From the NCBI RefSeq assembly GCF_003019815.1, contig NZ_CP027773.1, forward strand, positions 2,615,001 to 2,679,000: DNA of 64,000 nucleotides, written 5' to 3'. The translations under genes and the position numbers were made by a program. Shown here one piece after another: positions 48,248 to 56,240 of this stretch. How positions within the stretch are numbered: the stretch's first letter is position 1; each line of letters starts with the position of its first letter. Source of the DNA: Variovorax sp. PMC12. GTDB taxonomy: Bacteria > Pseudomonadota > Gammaproteobacteria > Burkholderiales > Burkholderiaceae_C. The notes under the pieces are model-generated. The model saw only the letters and a list, made by a program, of their open reading frames with translations. It ran no database searches and had not been told where the DNA came from.

Positions 48248-48830
48248 AGCCTTTCCTTTGCAGTGGCCCGCCGGCCGAGAGCGATCACGCCGGCGCGAGC
48301 AGGCTTCCTTCGATACGGGAATGGCCGCCGCACGAGACGCAGCTTTCAACGAGGTGCGCTTGCTAGGTGGGCGCCATGTCGTGCTGTCCACCAACGTGCC
48401 GCTCCGTCAAGACGGCAAGCCCTACGCCAACTTCCCGCGGATCGAAGACCCCGCTGCAGCCATGTACTTCACCTACAAGGACAAGCAGATGTGCTTCGCC
48501 TGCGACCGATGGACAAGGGTCGAAGACAACATCCAAGCCATCCGCAAGACCATCGAAGCGCTTCGCGGTATTGCGCGCTGGGGAACTGGAGACATGCTGC
48601 AGGCGGCATTCACCGGCTTCACCGCCCTGCCCGCGCCCATCGTGGCCGGCATGAAGCGCCACTGGCGCGAGGTGCTCCAGTACGGCGACGGCCGGCCTGA
48701 CGCGGCAATCATCCGAGGCTGCTACCAAAGGCTGGCCAGCTTGGCGCACCCCGACCGCGCGGGCGGCTCGACGGAGCGCATGGCCGAGCTCAACCAGGCG
48801 CGCGACGACGCGCTGAAGGAACTCTCATGA
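48237..48830 (+). CDS. J-domain-containing phage protein
   Basis: 197 residues from ATG at 48237; AAGGGGG ends 6 bases before it, so the ATG at 48231 is less likely. The C-terminal about 45 residues form a J-domain end: YQRLASLAHPDRAGGSTERM with the diagnostic HPD, then AELNQARDDALKEL. N-terminal part has LSTNVPLRQDGKPYANFPRI and DKQMCFACDRWTRVEDNIQA. HPD proteins activate DnaK ATPase; recruitment of host chaperone in replication or assembly is inferred. Confidence 0.78.
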   Translation: MAAEAFPLQWPAGRERSRRREQASFDTGMAAARDAAFNEVRLLGGRHVVLSTNVPLRQDGKPYANFPRIEDPAAAMYFTYKDKQMCFACDRWTRVEDNIQAIRKTIEALRGIARWGTGDMLQAAFTGFTALPAPIVAGMKRHWREVLQYGDGRPDAAIIRGCYQRLASLAHPDRAGGSTERMAELNQARDDALKELS

Positions 48831-49333
48831 CCACCACCGAAGCGTTCGAGACAGGCCTGCGCGCTGAGTTTGAGGCGTGGGCGAAGGAACGCGGCCACCC
48901 ACTGTGCGACGTGATCCCGAAGTACGGCCCGGCGTCATCGATCAGCGACACGACGCTGCGCTTCTCCGACATCGCATGGGAGGCCTACCGCGCAGCCACA
49001 GAGCGCGCGGCAAAGCAGGAGCGCCCGACGATGCTAAGCGCCGATGACATGGCTGACCTGGAACGACTGAACCAAGTCTTTGATGATGGCGAAGGCTGGG
49101 ATCTGCCGAAGGAGCGCATGAAGCGCCTCGCCGAGTTGGGCCTAGTCCGCTGGCACGGCGTCACGCGATACAGCATCACGTCGTTCGGCCGTTACTGCCT
49201 CAGCGAGTTCGAGTTGCCACTGTCCACGGTCGAGGAATACAACGCCAAGGCATATGCCGAAATGCTTGAACGCAACGGCATCGATGCTGCTGCCATCAGA
49301 GCGAGCAGCGGGAAGGGGGACTGCGATGTCTGA
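48827..49333 (+). CDS. Phage protein, unknown
   Basis: 168 residues. The first half has AEFEAWAKERGHPLCDVIPK, then FSDIAWEAYRAATERA, a pattern of small phage orphans (ead/Ea22-like). A possible winged-helix follows (KERMKRLAELGLVRWHGVTR). Coupled ATGA to the upstream gene. Confidence 0.65.
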   Translation: MTTTEAFETGLRAEFEAWAKERGHPLCDVIPKYGPASSISDTTLRFSDIAWEAYRAATERAAKQERPTMLSADDMADLERLNQVFDDGEGWDLPKERMKRLAELGLVRWHGVTRYSITSFGRYCLSEFELPLSTVEEYNAKAYAEMLERNGIDAAAIRASSGKGDCDV

Positions 49334-49673
49334 TCGGGCACTGCTTGAGGCGGCTGCGAAGGCTGCTGGCGTGGAAGGCCACTTCTGCGCAAAAAAAGAG
49401 CTGGACACAGAACGCTGGGGCATCGTGACCTTCCTTGGCTACGGGCAGGCAGCGTTCTGGAACCCGCTGACCGACGACGGCGACGCGCTGCGGCTGGCTG
49501 TGAAGCTACATATCGACGTGAAACACTACGGAGATTACGTCGTCGCGTGGTTCGATGGCGGATACATCGGGACCGGATGCATCCCATACGACGACGATCC
49601 CTGTGCCGCTACCCGTCGCGCCATCACCCGCGCTGCTGCCTCCATCGGCAGCGGGAAGGAGTCTGCATCGTGA
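49326..49673 (+). CDS. Phage protein, unknown
   Basis: 115 residues. Start MSDRALLEAAAKAAGVEGHF and the WNPLTDDGDALRLAVKLHID segment recur in small orphans of Burkholderiales phages. Aromatic YGDYVVAWFDGG. Overlaps neighbours on both sides. Confidence 0.68.
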   Translation: MSDRALLEAAAKAAGVEGHFCAKKELDTERWGIVTFLGYGQAAFWNPLTDDGDALRLAVKLHIDVKHYGDYVVAWFDGGYIGTGCIPYDDDPCAATRRAITRAAASIGSGKESAS

Positions 49674-50032
49674 TAGAAACCAAAAGTCACATCAAGTGGC
49701 AAGGTCGCCAATACTTCGAGGCCAAGGAGTTGGGGTTCTCAACGACCGGCAAATTCATCGTTTCGTTGTTCACCACGGAGCCTGCCGAGATGCGTGGCGG
49801 CTACTTCACCGCAGTGCCCATCAGCGACGCTGGTTACCGCGCCAAGTACAAGACCAAGGCCGCCGTGCAGGATAACGGCGACGAGTTGATCATCTACTGC
49901 GACTGGGGTCGTTCGCATCGTCTCGGCGCGTCACGCGAAGTCATCGAACAGCTTATCGACGACGCTCGCTCGCACAAGATCCCCGTCCGCGCTGCTGCCG
50001 AGACATCCAGAGAGAGCGGGAGGGGGGGATGA
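49670..50032 (+). CDS. Phage protein, unknown (GTG start)
   Basis: 120 residues from GTG at 49670 (GTGA overlap). Beta-rich: IKWQGRQYFEAKELGFSTTG, then GDELIIYCDWGRSHRLGASR. Overlaps the DUF4224 gene by 4 bases. Not recognised. Confidence 0.62.
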   Translation: MIETKSHIKWQGRQYFEAKELGFSTTGKFIVSLFTTEPAEMRGGYFTAVPISDAGYRAKYKTKAAVQDNGDELIIYCDWGRSHRLGASREVIEQLIDDARSHKIPVRAAAETSRESGRGG

Positions 50033-50253
50033 GCGCACAACCGCTGACCGAAGAACTGCTCAGCCAGAGCGAGGTGAAGGCGCTCACGGGCAGCGCCAAC
50101 CTGGACGAGCAGGAACGAATCCTGAAGCAGGACGGCATCCCGTACCGCCGGCGCGACCGACGCATACTGGTGAGCCGATTCCACACCCGCGAGTGGCTGG
50201 CCGGACGCACGGTCGCGCCGTCGCGCGGGGTCAACCTGGCACTGGTGAAATGA
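50029..50253 (+). CDS. DUF4224 protein, excisionase-like
   Basis: 74 residues. Matches DUF4224: LTEELLSQSEVKALTG, then QERILKQDGIPYRRRDRRIL, then SRFHTREWLAG. This family commonly lies directly upstream of tyrosine integrases and looks like a small winged-helix directionality factor. Coupled to int by 4 bases. Confidence 0.82.
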   Translation: MSAQPLTEELLSQSEVKALTGSANLDEQERILKQDGIPYRRRDRRILVSRFHTREWLAGRTVAPSRGVNLALVK

Positions 50254-51281
50254 CCGGCAAGTATCCGCGGCTCCGATCGCATTCGCGCAAGCGCGCCTCC
50301 GGCAAGGTAGTTGTGTACTACTTTTACGATATGCGCCTGGACGGCAAGCCCGACATCCCGCTCGGCACAGACTTCGACGAGGCCCTGAAGAAGTGGGACG
50401 AGATCCACAACCAGAAGCCGCGCATCGCCGGCACGCTCGAGCAAGCCTTCAGCGCCTGGGAGGTTGACGAGGAATCCGGGCTGCTGAGCTACACGAACGC
50501 CGAGACCCGCCGCGGATACGCCAAGCACCTGCGCAAGCTCCGGCCACCCTTCGGCCCAGCGACGTGGGATCAGGTGGACCTTCCGATCCTGAAAGGCTAC
50601 CTTCGCGCGCGTTCGGCGAAAACGCAAGGCAATCGGGAAATGGCCCTGCTGTCGATCATCTGGAACTGGGCGCGCGGCGAGGGCATGACGACGCTGCCGT
50701 GGCCGGCGGCCGGGATGGAAAAATCGAAGTGGAAGAACACCGAGAAGCCCCGCAAGATCAAGGTGCTGGACGAGATGTGGGAGGCGATTCGCTTCGAAGG
50801 CAACCAGACGCTGCAAGACTGCATGGATCTGGGGGCCGCCACCGGCATGCGCTTGACCGACTGCGTCGAGGTGCTGCTTCCCAAGGGCGACATCCTGCAC
50901 CTGGAGGCCAGCAAGACGGGCAAGGAGGCCGAATGGGACCTGAGCCTGTCCGCGACGCTTCCGGACCTCCTGCGCCGGCGTAGAGCCCTTGGCGCGGATC
51001 ACCTGATGCTGCTGTCCACCCCAGAGGGACAGCCGGTCGAGCTTCGGAAACTGGGCTACCAGTGGGACAAGGCCCGCAAGCGCGCGGCCGTGAAGGCCAG
51101 CATCGCCAACGACGACGACCTAGTGCGCAAGATTCGCGCGCTCTACCTGCGCGACGCCCGCAAGCGTGCCGCCCAGAAGTCGGAAAGCCTAGAGGCGGCA
51201 TCACAGCTGCTTCAGCATGGCGACACACGCACGACAGAGCGCCACTACGGCGGGGTACGCAAGCTTAAGCCGGTGGCCTGA
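50250..51281 (+). CDS. int: Tyrosine integrase
   Basis: 343 residues. Arm-binding start (RLRSHSRKRASGKVVVYYFY), SAM-like core-binding region (about 60-150), then the catalytic domain. Catalytic residues are Arg201 (ATGMRLTDC), Lys222 (SKTGKE), the RDAR box with Arg304, His323 (LLQHGD) and Tyr333 (RHYGG). The usual His of HxxR is Arg301. Next to the tRNA-Leu fragment, which identifies the attachment site. Would catalyse integration at tRNA-Leu and, with the DUF4224 protein, excision. Confidence 0.95.
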   Translation: MTGKYPRLRSHSRKRASGKVVVYYFYDMRLDGKPDIPLGTDFDEALKKWDEIHNQKPRIAGTLEQAFSAWEVDEESGLLSYTNAETRRGYAKHLRKLRPPFGPATWDQVDLPILKGYLRARSAKTQGNREMALLSIIWNWARGEGMTTLPWPAAGMEKSKWKNTEKPRKIKVLDEMWEAIRFEGNQTLQDCMDLGAATGMRLTDCVEVLLPKGDILHLEASKTGKEAEWDLSLSATLPDLLRRRRALGADHLMLLSTPEGQPVELRKLGYQWDKARKRAAVKASIANDDDLVRKIRALYLRDARKRAAQKSESLEAASQLLQHGDTRTTERHYGGVRKLKPVA

Positions 51282-51285
51282 AAAC

Positions 51286-51341
51286 ACGTTCCGCATCCAC
51301 CGATCTTCAGAGGAAGGTTAAAGGGGCAAGATGCGGAACGT
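51286..51341. repeat. 12-bp perfect inverted repeat between int and att core
   Basis: ACGTTCCGCATC (51286-51297) and GATGCGGAACGT (51330-51341), 32-base spacer. Candidate arm-type integrase or excisionase sites; no U-run follows, so less likely a terminator. Confidence 0.6.
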
Positions 51342-51378
51342 TTCGCCCGGAAACCCGCATGAATGCTGGATTTTTCAT

Positions 51379-51435
51379 GGGACTCAAAATCCCCCACCGA
51401 AAGGTGTGCCGGTTCGATTCCGGCCCCGGGCACCA
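51379..51435 (+). tRNA. 3' half of tRNA-Leu(CAA), right attachment site (attR)
   Basis: GGGACTCAAAATCCC reads as an anticodon arm with CAA. A long variable arm follows (CACCGAAAGGTG), then the T-arm GCCGG-TTCGATT-CCGGC, acceptor strand CCCGGGC, A and CCA. No D-arm lies upstream. A chance-looking GCCCGGA occurs 34 bases before, but the tRNA body is absent. The intact copy should be at the left end, outside this window. Confidence 0.85.
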
Positions 51436-51557
51436 CACTTTGGCTCGCCCCCAGGCTGCGCGGCACTTCGTGTCCGCTTCGCCTTCCCCCTGCCGGGGGC
51501 AACACCTGAGGCCCGGCTAAGCCGGTTCCTCGGTGTTCCTGGAATGGGCCTCTCCCA

Positions 51558-52499
51558 CTACGACTGCCCGTTGGCCTCTATCAGGCCTGTATGCACCGTC
51601 GGGTGCGCCAGCCGCACCCGCAGTTCGCGCTTGAGCCGCGTGTTGTCCAGCCGGCGCGATTCCCCCATGAAGCTCAGCAACTGCAGCGGCAACTGCCGCT
51701 CGGCCTCGCCGCGGGCCACGCGCGGGGGGCGGGGCATGCCGTACAGGTCGGCGGCCAGGTCCATGTAGTCGCCCATCTTCAGTTCGGTGTCGTCCGACGC
51801 ATGCACGATGCGCTGCGGCTTGCCGCGGAACAGCGCGGCCTCGCAGGCTCGCGCCAGGTCGTCGGCGTGGATATGGTTGGTGTAGACGTCGTCCTCGTGC
51901 CGCAGCACGGGGGTGCCGCGCTGCAGGCGGGCGCGCGGCGTGCCGTTCTCGCGGTCCGGCGCATAGATGCCGGGAATCCGCAGGATGCTGGCCCGGATGC
52001 CGGCACTGCGGCCCAGCCATCGCACGGCGCGTTCGGCGTCCACGCGGCGGTGCGAGCGGGGCGTGTCCGGCCGCACCCCGCGGGTTTCGTTCACGCGTGC
52101 GCCGCCGCAGTCGCCATAGACGCCGCTGGTAGAGCCGTAGACGAAGGTCGAAGGCACCGAGCGCAGCCGCAGCGCGCGAGCCAGCGCGGTGGTGCGCTGG
52201 TCGCGCCACCAGGCGGCGCCCCCGTCGCGGGCAGGCGGCGCCAGGTGCAGCACCCGGGTCGCGATGCCCGCCAGCCTGCGCAGGGTGGCCGCGTCGTCCA
52301 GGTTGCCCACCAGCGGGCGCACGCCGGCTGCCCGCAGGGCGGCCACCCGGTCCCTGGAGGAAGTGAGCGCCACCAGTTGCATGCGGCCCGAAAGATCGCG
52401 CGCGACACGCTGGCCGACGTCGCCGCAGCCCACGATGAGAAGGCGCTCGCGCCGGAAACGCGCCGGCAGAGCGCCGGAGGGGCTATTGATTGAAGGCAA
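51558..52499 (-). CDS. NAD(P)-dependent epimerase/oxidoreductase (SDR-like)
   Basis: 313 residues from TTG at 52499; no ATG is available near the N-terminus. Rossmann start LLIVGCGDVGQRVARDLSGR near 18. VYGSTSGVYGDCGGARVNET near 115 and the C-terminal substrate-binding half with DDVYTNHIHADDLARAC fit extended SDR proteins. Active site Tyr-x3-Lys is not evident (Y-G-D-C-G), so catalysis may differ, as in YeeZ-like proteins. First host gene after the prophage. Confidence 0.75.
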   Translation of the reverse strand: MPSINSPSGALPARFRRERLLIVGCGDVGQRVARDLSGRMQLVALTSSRDRVAALRAAGVRPLVGNLDDAATLRRLAGIATRVLHLAPPARDGGAAWWRDQRTTALARALRLRSVPSTFVYGSTSGVYGDCGGARVNETRGVRPDTPRSHRRVDAERAVRWLGRSAGIRASILRIPGIYAPDRENGTPRARLQRGTPVLRHEDDVYTNHIHADDLARACEAALFRGKPQRIVHASDDTELKMGDYMDLAADLYGMPRPPRVARGEAERQLPLQLLSFMGESRRLDNTRLKRELRVRLAHPTVHTGLIEANGQS

Positions 52500-52575
52500 A
52501 ATCCTGTTCCTGTCCCAATTCAGTTGCTCCCGCGCTGTTTGCAGCGCCCAGGAGATTACCCCCCGAAGAATACCG

Positions 52576-53640
52576 ATGACTGCTACCGCGCCGCATGAGG
52601 CAGGCTTTTCCATCACCGTCGAGCCCAGCGGGCGCCATTTCGTGGCGCAGGGCGATGAAACCATCCTCGCGGCCGGCATCCGGCAAGGCATCGGCCTGCC
52701 CTACGGCTGCAAGGACGGCGCCTGCGGCTCCTGCAAATGCAAGAAGCTCTCGGGCGAGGTCACGCTCGGCTCCCACCAGAGCAAGGCGCTGAGCGCCGAA
52801 GAACAGCTGGCCGGCTTCGTGCTGACCTGCTGCGCCCACGCCACCAGCGACGTGGTGCTCGAGTCGCGCCAGGTCACGGAAGCCGGCGCGCTGCCGATCC
52901 GCAAGATGCCCGTGCGGGTGATGGGGCTCACGCGCCAGTCGCACGACGTGATTCTCTTGCGCCTGCAGCTGCCGGCGGGCGAGCCGCTGCAGTTCTACGC
53001 GGGCCAGTATGTCGAATTCATCCTGCGCGACGGCGCCCGCCGGAGCTACTCGATGGCCAATGCGCCGCACACCGTCGGCGTGCCCGGCACGGGCATCGAG
53101 TTGCACCTGCGTCACCTGCCGGGCGGCAAGTTCACCGACCACGTGTTCGGCTCGATGAAGGAAAAGGAAATCCTGCGCATCGAAGGCCCCTTCGGCAGCT
53201 TCTTCCTGCGCGAAGACTCCGACAAGCCGATCATCCTGCTGGCCTCGGGCACCGGCTTCGCGCCCATCAAGGCGCTGCTGGAACACATGCAGTTCAAGGG
53301 CATCTCGCGGCCCGTGTCGCTCTACTGGGGCGGCCGCCGCCCCGAAGACCTGTACATGGACGCCTGGGTGCGCGAGCAGATGCCCAACATGCCCCAGCTG
53401 CGCTACGTGCCCGTCATCTCCAACGCCACGCCGCAGGACAACTGGACCGGCCGCACCGGCTTCGTCCACCAGGCCGTGCTGGAAGACTTCGCCGACCTGT
53501 CGGGCCACCAGGTCTATGCCTGCGGCGCGCCCATCGTGGTGGATTCGGCCAAGCGCGACTACGTGGCGCTGGCCGGGCTGCCCGAAGAAGAGTTCTTTGC
53601 AGACGCGTTCACCACCGAGGCCGACAAGGCCGTTCCCTGA
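52576..53640 (+). CDS. 2Fe-2S/FAD oxidoreductase (CDP-6-deoxy-glucoseen reductase-like)
   Basis: 354 residues. Plant-type ferredoxin domain first: GCKDGACGSCKCK (C-x4-C-x2-C) near 43, and the fourth Cys in LTCCAH near 84. FAD domain with RSYSMAN near 155. NAD(P) domain with GTGFAPIKALLEH near 223 and CGAP near 315. Electron transfer from NAD(P)H through FAD to the 2Fe-2S centre; name follows the closest annotated type, and the true electron acceptor is unknown. Divergent from the SDR-like gene. Confidence 0.9.
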   Translation: MTATAPHEAGFSITVEPSGRHFVAQGDETILAAGIRQGIGLPYGCKDGACGSCKCKKLSGEVTLGSHQSKALSAEEQLAGFVLTCCAHATSDVVLESRQVTEAGALPIRKMPVRVMGLTRQSHDVILLRLQLPAGEPLQFYAGQYVEFILRDGARRSYSMANAPHTVGVPGTGIELHLRHLPGGKFTDHVFGSMKEKEILRIEGPFGSFFLREDSDKPIILLASGTGFAPIKALLEHMQFKGISRPVSLYWGGRRPEDLYMDAWVREQMPNMPQLRYVPVISNATPQDNWTGRTGFVHQAVLEDFADLSGHQVYACGAPIVVDSAKRDYVALAGLPEEEFFADAFTTEADKAVP

Positions 53641-53656
53641 AGACAACACAAGAAAC

Positions 53657-54634
53657 ATGAAGACGAGACACTTCCTTCTCACCCTCCTTGCAAGTGCCAC
53701 CGCCCTGATGGGCACCGGCACGGCCATGGCGCAGCAGCAGCGCCCCATCCGCCTCGTCGTGCCCTACGCGGCCGGCGGCCCGATCGACAACACCGCGCGC
53801 ATCCTGGCCGAACGCGTCAAGGACACGCTGGGCCCGGTCATCATCGACAACAAGCCCGGTGCGGGCGGCAACATCGGCGCGGACATCGTGGCGAAGGCAC
53901 CGCCGGACGGCCTGACCATCGGCATCGCGGCCACCGCCACGAACGCGGTGAATCCGTGGCTCTACAACAAGATCCCGTTCAACGCCGCGACCGACTTCGC
54001 GCCCATCACCCAGATGGTCCGCGTGCCCAACGTGCTGGTGATGAACGCCGACACCGCGAAGCGCCTGAACATTAACAGCGTGGCCGACCTCATCCGCTAC
54101 GCCAAGGCCAACCCCGCCAAGCTCAACTACGGCAGCGGCGGCAACGGCAGCGCGGGGCACCTGGCGGGCGAGCTGTTCAAGAAGGAAGCGGGCATCTTCG
54201 CGGTGCACATTCCGTACAACGGCGGCAGCCCGGCGCAGCTGGCGCTGATCTCGGGCCAGGTCGACTTCAACTTCGACAACCTCGCCACCGCCGCGCCGAA
54301 CATCCGCTCGGGCAAGCTGAAGGCGATTGCGGTGACGACGCTGCAGCGCAGCAGCTCGCTGCCCGAGGTGCCGCCCATCGCCGACACGCTCAAGGGCTTT
54401 TCCATCGACACGTGGTGGGGCCTGGTGGCACCGGCGGGCACGCCGCACGACGTGGTCGTGAAGCTGAATCAGGCGTTCGTGGCCGCGCTCAATGCGCCGG
54501 AAACGAAGACGCGCTTCGCCGGCCTGCTGGCCGAGCCGGTGGCCAGCTCGCCGGAGCAGTTCGGTGCATTCATGAAGAGCGAGCTGGCGAAGTACGAAGC
54601 CGTCGTCAAGGCGACTGGCGCCAAGGTCGACTGA
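53657..54634 (+). CDS. Bug family (TctC) periplasmic substrate-binding protein
   Basis: 325 residues. Signal peptide at 1-25 (LLTLLASATALMGTGTAMAQ). Family motifs: RPIRLVVPYAAGGPIDNTAR, GAGGNIGADIVAKAPPDG, and NYGSGGNGSAGHLAGELFK. Bug proteins are very abundant in Variovorax/Bordetella-type bacteria and bind organic acids or nicotinate-like ligands. No TctA/TctB permease genes adjacent. Confidence 0.94.
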   Translation: MKTRHFLLTLLASATALMGTGTAMAQQQRPIRLVVPYAAGGPIDNTARILAERVKDTLGPVIIDNKPGAGGNIGADIVAKAPPDGLTIGIAATATNAVNPWLYNKIPFNAATDFAPITQMVRVPNVLVMNADTAKRLNINSVADLIRYAKANPAKLNYGSGGNGSAGHLAGELFKKEAGIFAVHIPYNGGSPAQLALISGQVDFNFDNLATAAPNIRSGKLKAIAVTTLQRSSSLPEVPPIADTLKGFSIDTWWGLVAPAGTPHDVVVKLNQAFVAALNAPETKTRFAGLLAEPVASSPEQFGAFMKSELAKYEAVVKATGAKVD

Positions 54635-54638
54635 AGGC

Positions 54639-54660
54639 GCCCCCCTCGGGGGCCCTTGTT
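54639..54660. terminator. Hairpin between convergent Bug and livF genes
   Basis: GCCCCC-CTC-GGGGGC followed by CCTTGTT. Short T-containing tail; probably a weak, two-way terminator. Confidence 0.5.
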
Positions 54661-55439
54661 CATTCGCCCAGGTACGCGGCCCGCACGCGCGGGTCGCTCA
54701 GCAGGGCCTTGGCCTCGCCGCTCATGGTGATCAGGCCCGACTCCATCACGTAGCCGCGGTCGGCCAGCTGCAGCGCGCGGTTGGCGTTCTGCTCCACCAG
54801 CAGGATCGTGACGCCCTGCGAGGCCACGGTTTGCACCACCTCGAAGATCTTGTCGCACATGATCGGCGACAGGCCCATGGTCGGTTCGTCCAGCAGCAGC
54901 ACCTTGGGGCGCGCCATGAGCGCGCGGCCCATGGCCAGCATCTGCTGCTCGCCGCCGGACATGGTGCCGGCCAGCTGGTCCTTGCGCTCGCGCAGGCGCG
55001 GGAAGGTGACGAACACGCGCTCCATGTCGCTGGCGATCTCAGCCTTGTCCTTGCGGATGTAGGCGCCGATCTGCAGGTTCTCGGTGATGGTCATGCGCGT
55101 GAACACGCCACGGCCTTCCGGCACCATCACCAGGCCTTCGGACACCAGGTCCCAGGCGCCGCGGCCCTTGATGCTGCGGCCCAGGAATTCGATGTTGCCG
55201 GCCCCGGCCGGCAGCGTGCCGGTGATGGCCTTCATGGTGGTGGTCTTGCCGGCGCCGTTGGAGCCGATCAGCGAGACCAGCTCTCCCTCGCGCACCTCGA
55301 AGTCCACGCCCTTGACGGCCTGGATGCCGCCGTAGCCCACCTTCAGGCCGCCGACCTTCAGCAGAGTCTTGCCGGCCGCCTTGGCCTGCGCGGCGCTGGC
55401 CAGGGTGTCTTGTTCGCTCGTCATCGTTGCTGTCGTCAT
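54660..55439 (-). CDS. livF: Branched-chain amino acid ABC transporter ATPase LivF
   Basis: 259 residues. Walker A GSNGAGKTTT near 58, ABC signature MSGGEQQMLAMGRAL, Walker B KVLLLDEPTMGLSP and a His switch-type end (ILLVEQNANRAL). N-terminal 20 residues extend beyond the usual start. Last gene of the livHMGF operon. Drives uptake with LivG. Ligand class inferred from family. Confidence 0.94.
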   Translation of the reverse strand: MTTATMTSEQDTLASAAQAKAAGKTLLKVGGLKVGYGGIQAVKGVDFEVREGELVSLIGSNGAGKTTTMKAITGTLPAGAGNIEFLGRSIKGRGAWDLVSEGLVMVPEGRGVFTRMTITENLQIGAYIRKDKAEIASDMERVFVTFPRLRERKDQLAGTMSGGEQQMLAMGRALMARPKVLLLDEPTMGLSPIMCDKIFEVVQTVASQGVTILLVEQNANRALQLADRGYVMESGLITMSGEAKALLSDPRVRAAYLGE

Positions 55440-55440
55440 T

Positions 55441-56220
55441 TCAGTGGCCTCCGGTGCCGAGGTAGGCCTCGATCACCTTCTCGTTCTTCTGCACGTCGTA
55501 GGGCGTTCCCTCGGCGATCTGCTTGCCGTAGTCCAGCACGGTGACGCGGTCGCACAGGCCCATGATGAGCTTGACGTCGTGTTCGATGATGAGGATGGTG
55601 CGGTTGTCGCGGCGGATGCGGTCGATCAGCTCGCGCAGCGCCACCTTCTCGGTGGAGTTCATGCCCGCGGCCGGCTCGTCCAGCGCGATGAGCTGCGGAT
55701 CGGTGGCCAGGGCGCGCGCGATTTCCAGGCGGCGCTGGTCGCCGTAGCTCAGCGTGCGCGCCTTGTAGTCGGCGAACTTGCCGATGCCCACGTAGTCGAG
55801 CAGCTCCTGCGCGCGCTTGGCGATGGCGGCCTCCTCGGCCTTGAAGCTGCCCGTGCGCAGCATGGCGCCGAACACGCCCGAATGGGTACGGATGTGGCGC
55901 CCGACCATCACGTTCTCCAGCGCCGTCATTTCGGCGAAGAGGCGGATGTTCTGGAAGGTGCGCGCAATCCCGGCCTTGGCCACTTCGTGCACGGCCGTCG
56001 GCTGGTAGGGCTTGCCGGCCAGCTCGAAGGTGCCGCTGTCGGGCGTGTACAGGCCGGTGATCACGTTGAAGAACGTGGTCTTGCCCGCGCCGTTGGGGCC
56101 GATCAGCCCGTAGACCTGGCCGCGCTTGATGGTGATGCCCACGTCCGAGAGCGCCTGCAAGCCGCCGAAGCGCTTGGAGATGCCGCGTACGTCGAGGATG
56201 GTGTCCGTAGTCGTCGTCAT
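55441..56220 (-). CDS. livG: Branched-chain amino acid ABC transporter ATPase LivG
   Basis: 259 residues. Walker A GPNGAGKTTF near 40, Q-loop TFQNIRLF, signature LSYGDQRRLEIARAL, Walker B LIALDEPAAGMN, switch His in ILIIEHDVK. The family-typical insert between Q-loop and signature is present. Ends 1 base before the livF ATG, strongly coupled. Confidence 0.95.
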   Translation of the reverse strand: MTTTTDTILDVRGISKRFGGLQALSDVGITIKRGQVYGLIGPNGAGKTTFFNVITGLYTPDSGTFELAGKPYQPTAVHEVAKAGIARTFQNIRLFAEMTALENVMVGRHIRTHSGVFGAMLRTGSFKAEEAAIAKRAQELLDYVGIGKFADYKARTLSYGDQRRLEIARALATDPQLIALDEPAAGMNSTEKVALRELIDRIRRDNRTILIIEHDVKLIMGLCDRVTVLDYGKQIAEGTPYDVQKNEKVIEAYLGTGGH

Positions 56221-56240
56221 GTTGATTTCTCCTTCGGCGT

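Noticed and set aside
51345..51435. Intact tRNA-Leu at the attachment site
   Set aside because: GCCCGGA upstream pairs 6 of 7 with the acceptor, but D-arm and anticodon 5' stem are missing; it is the 3' fragment only.
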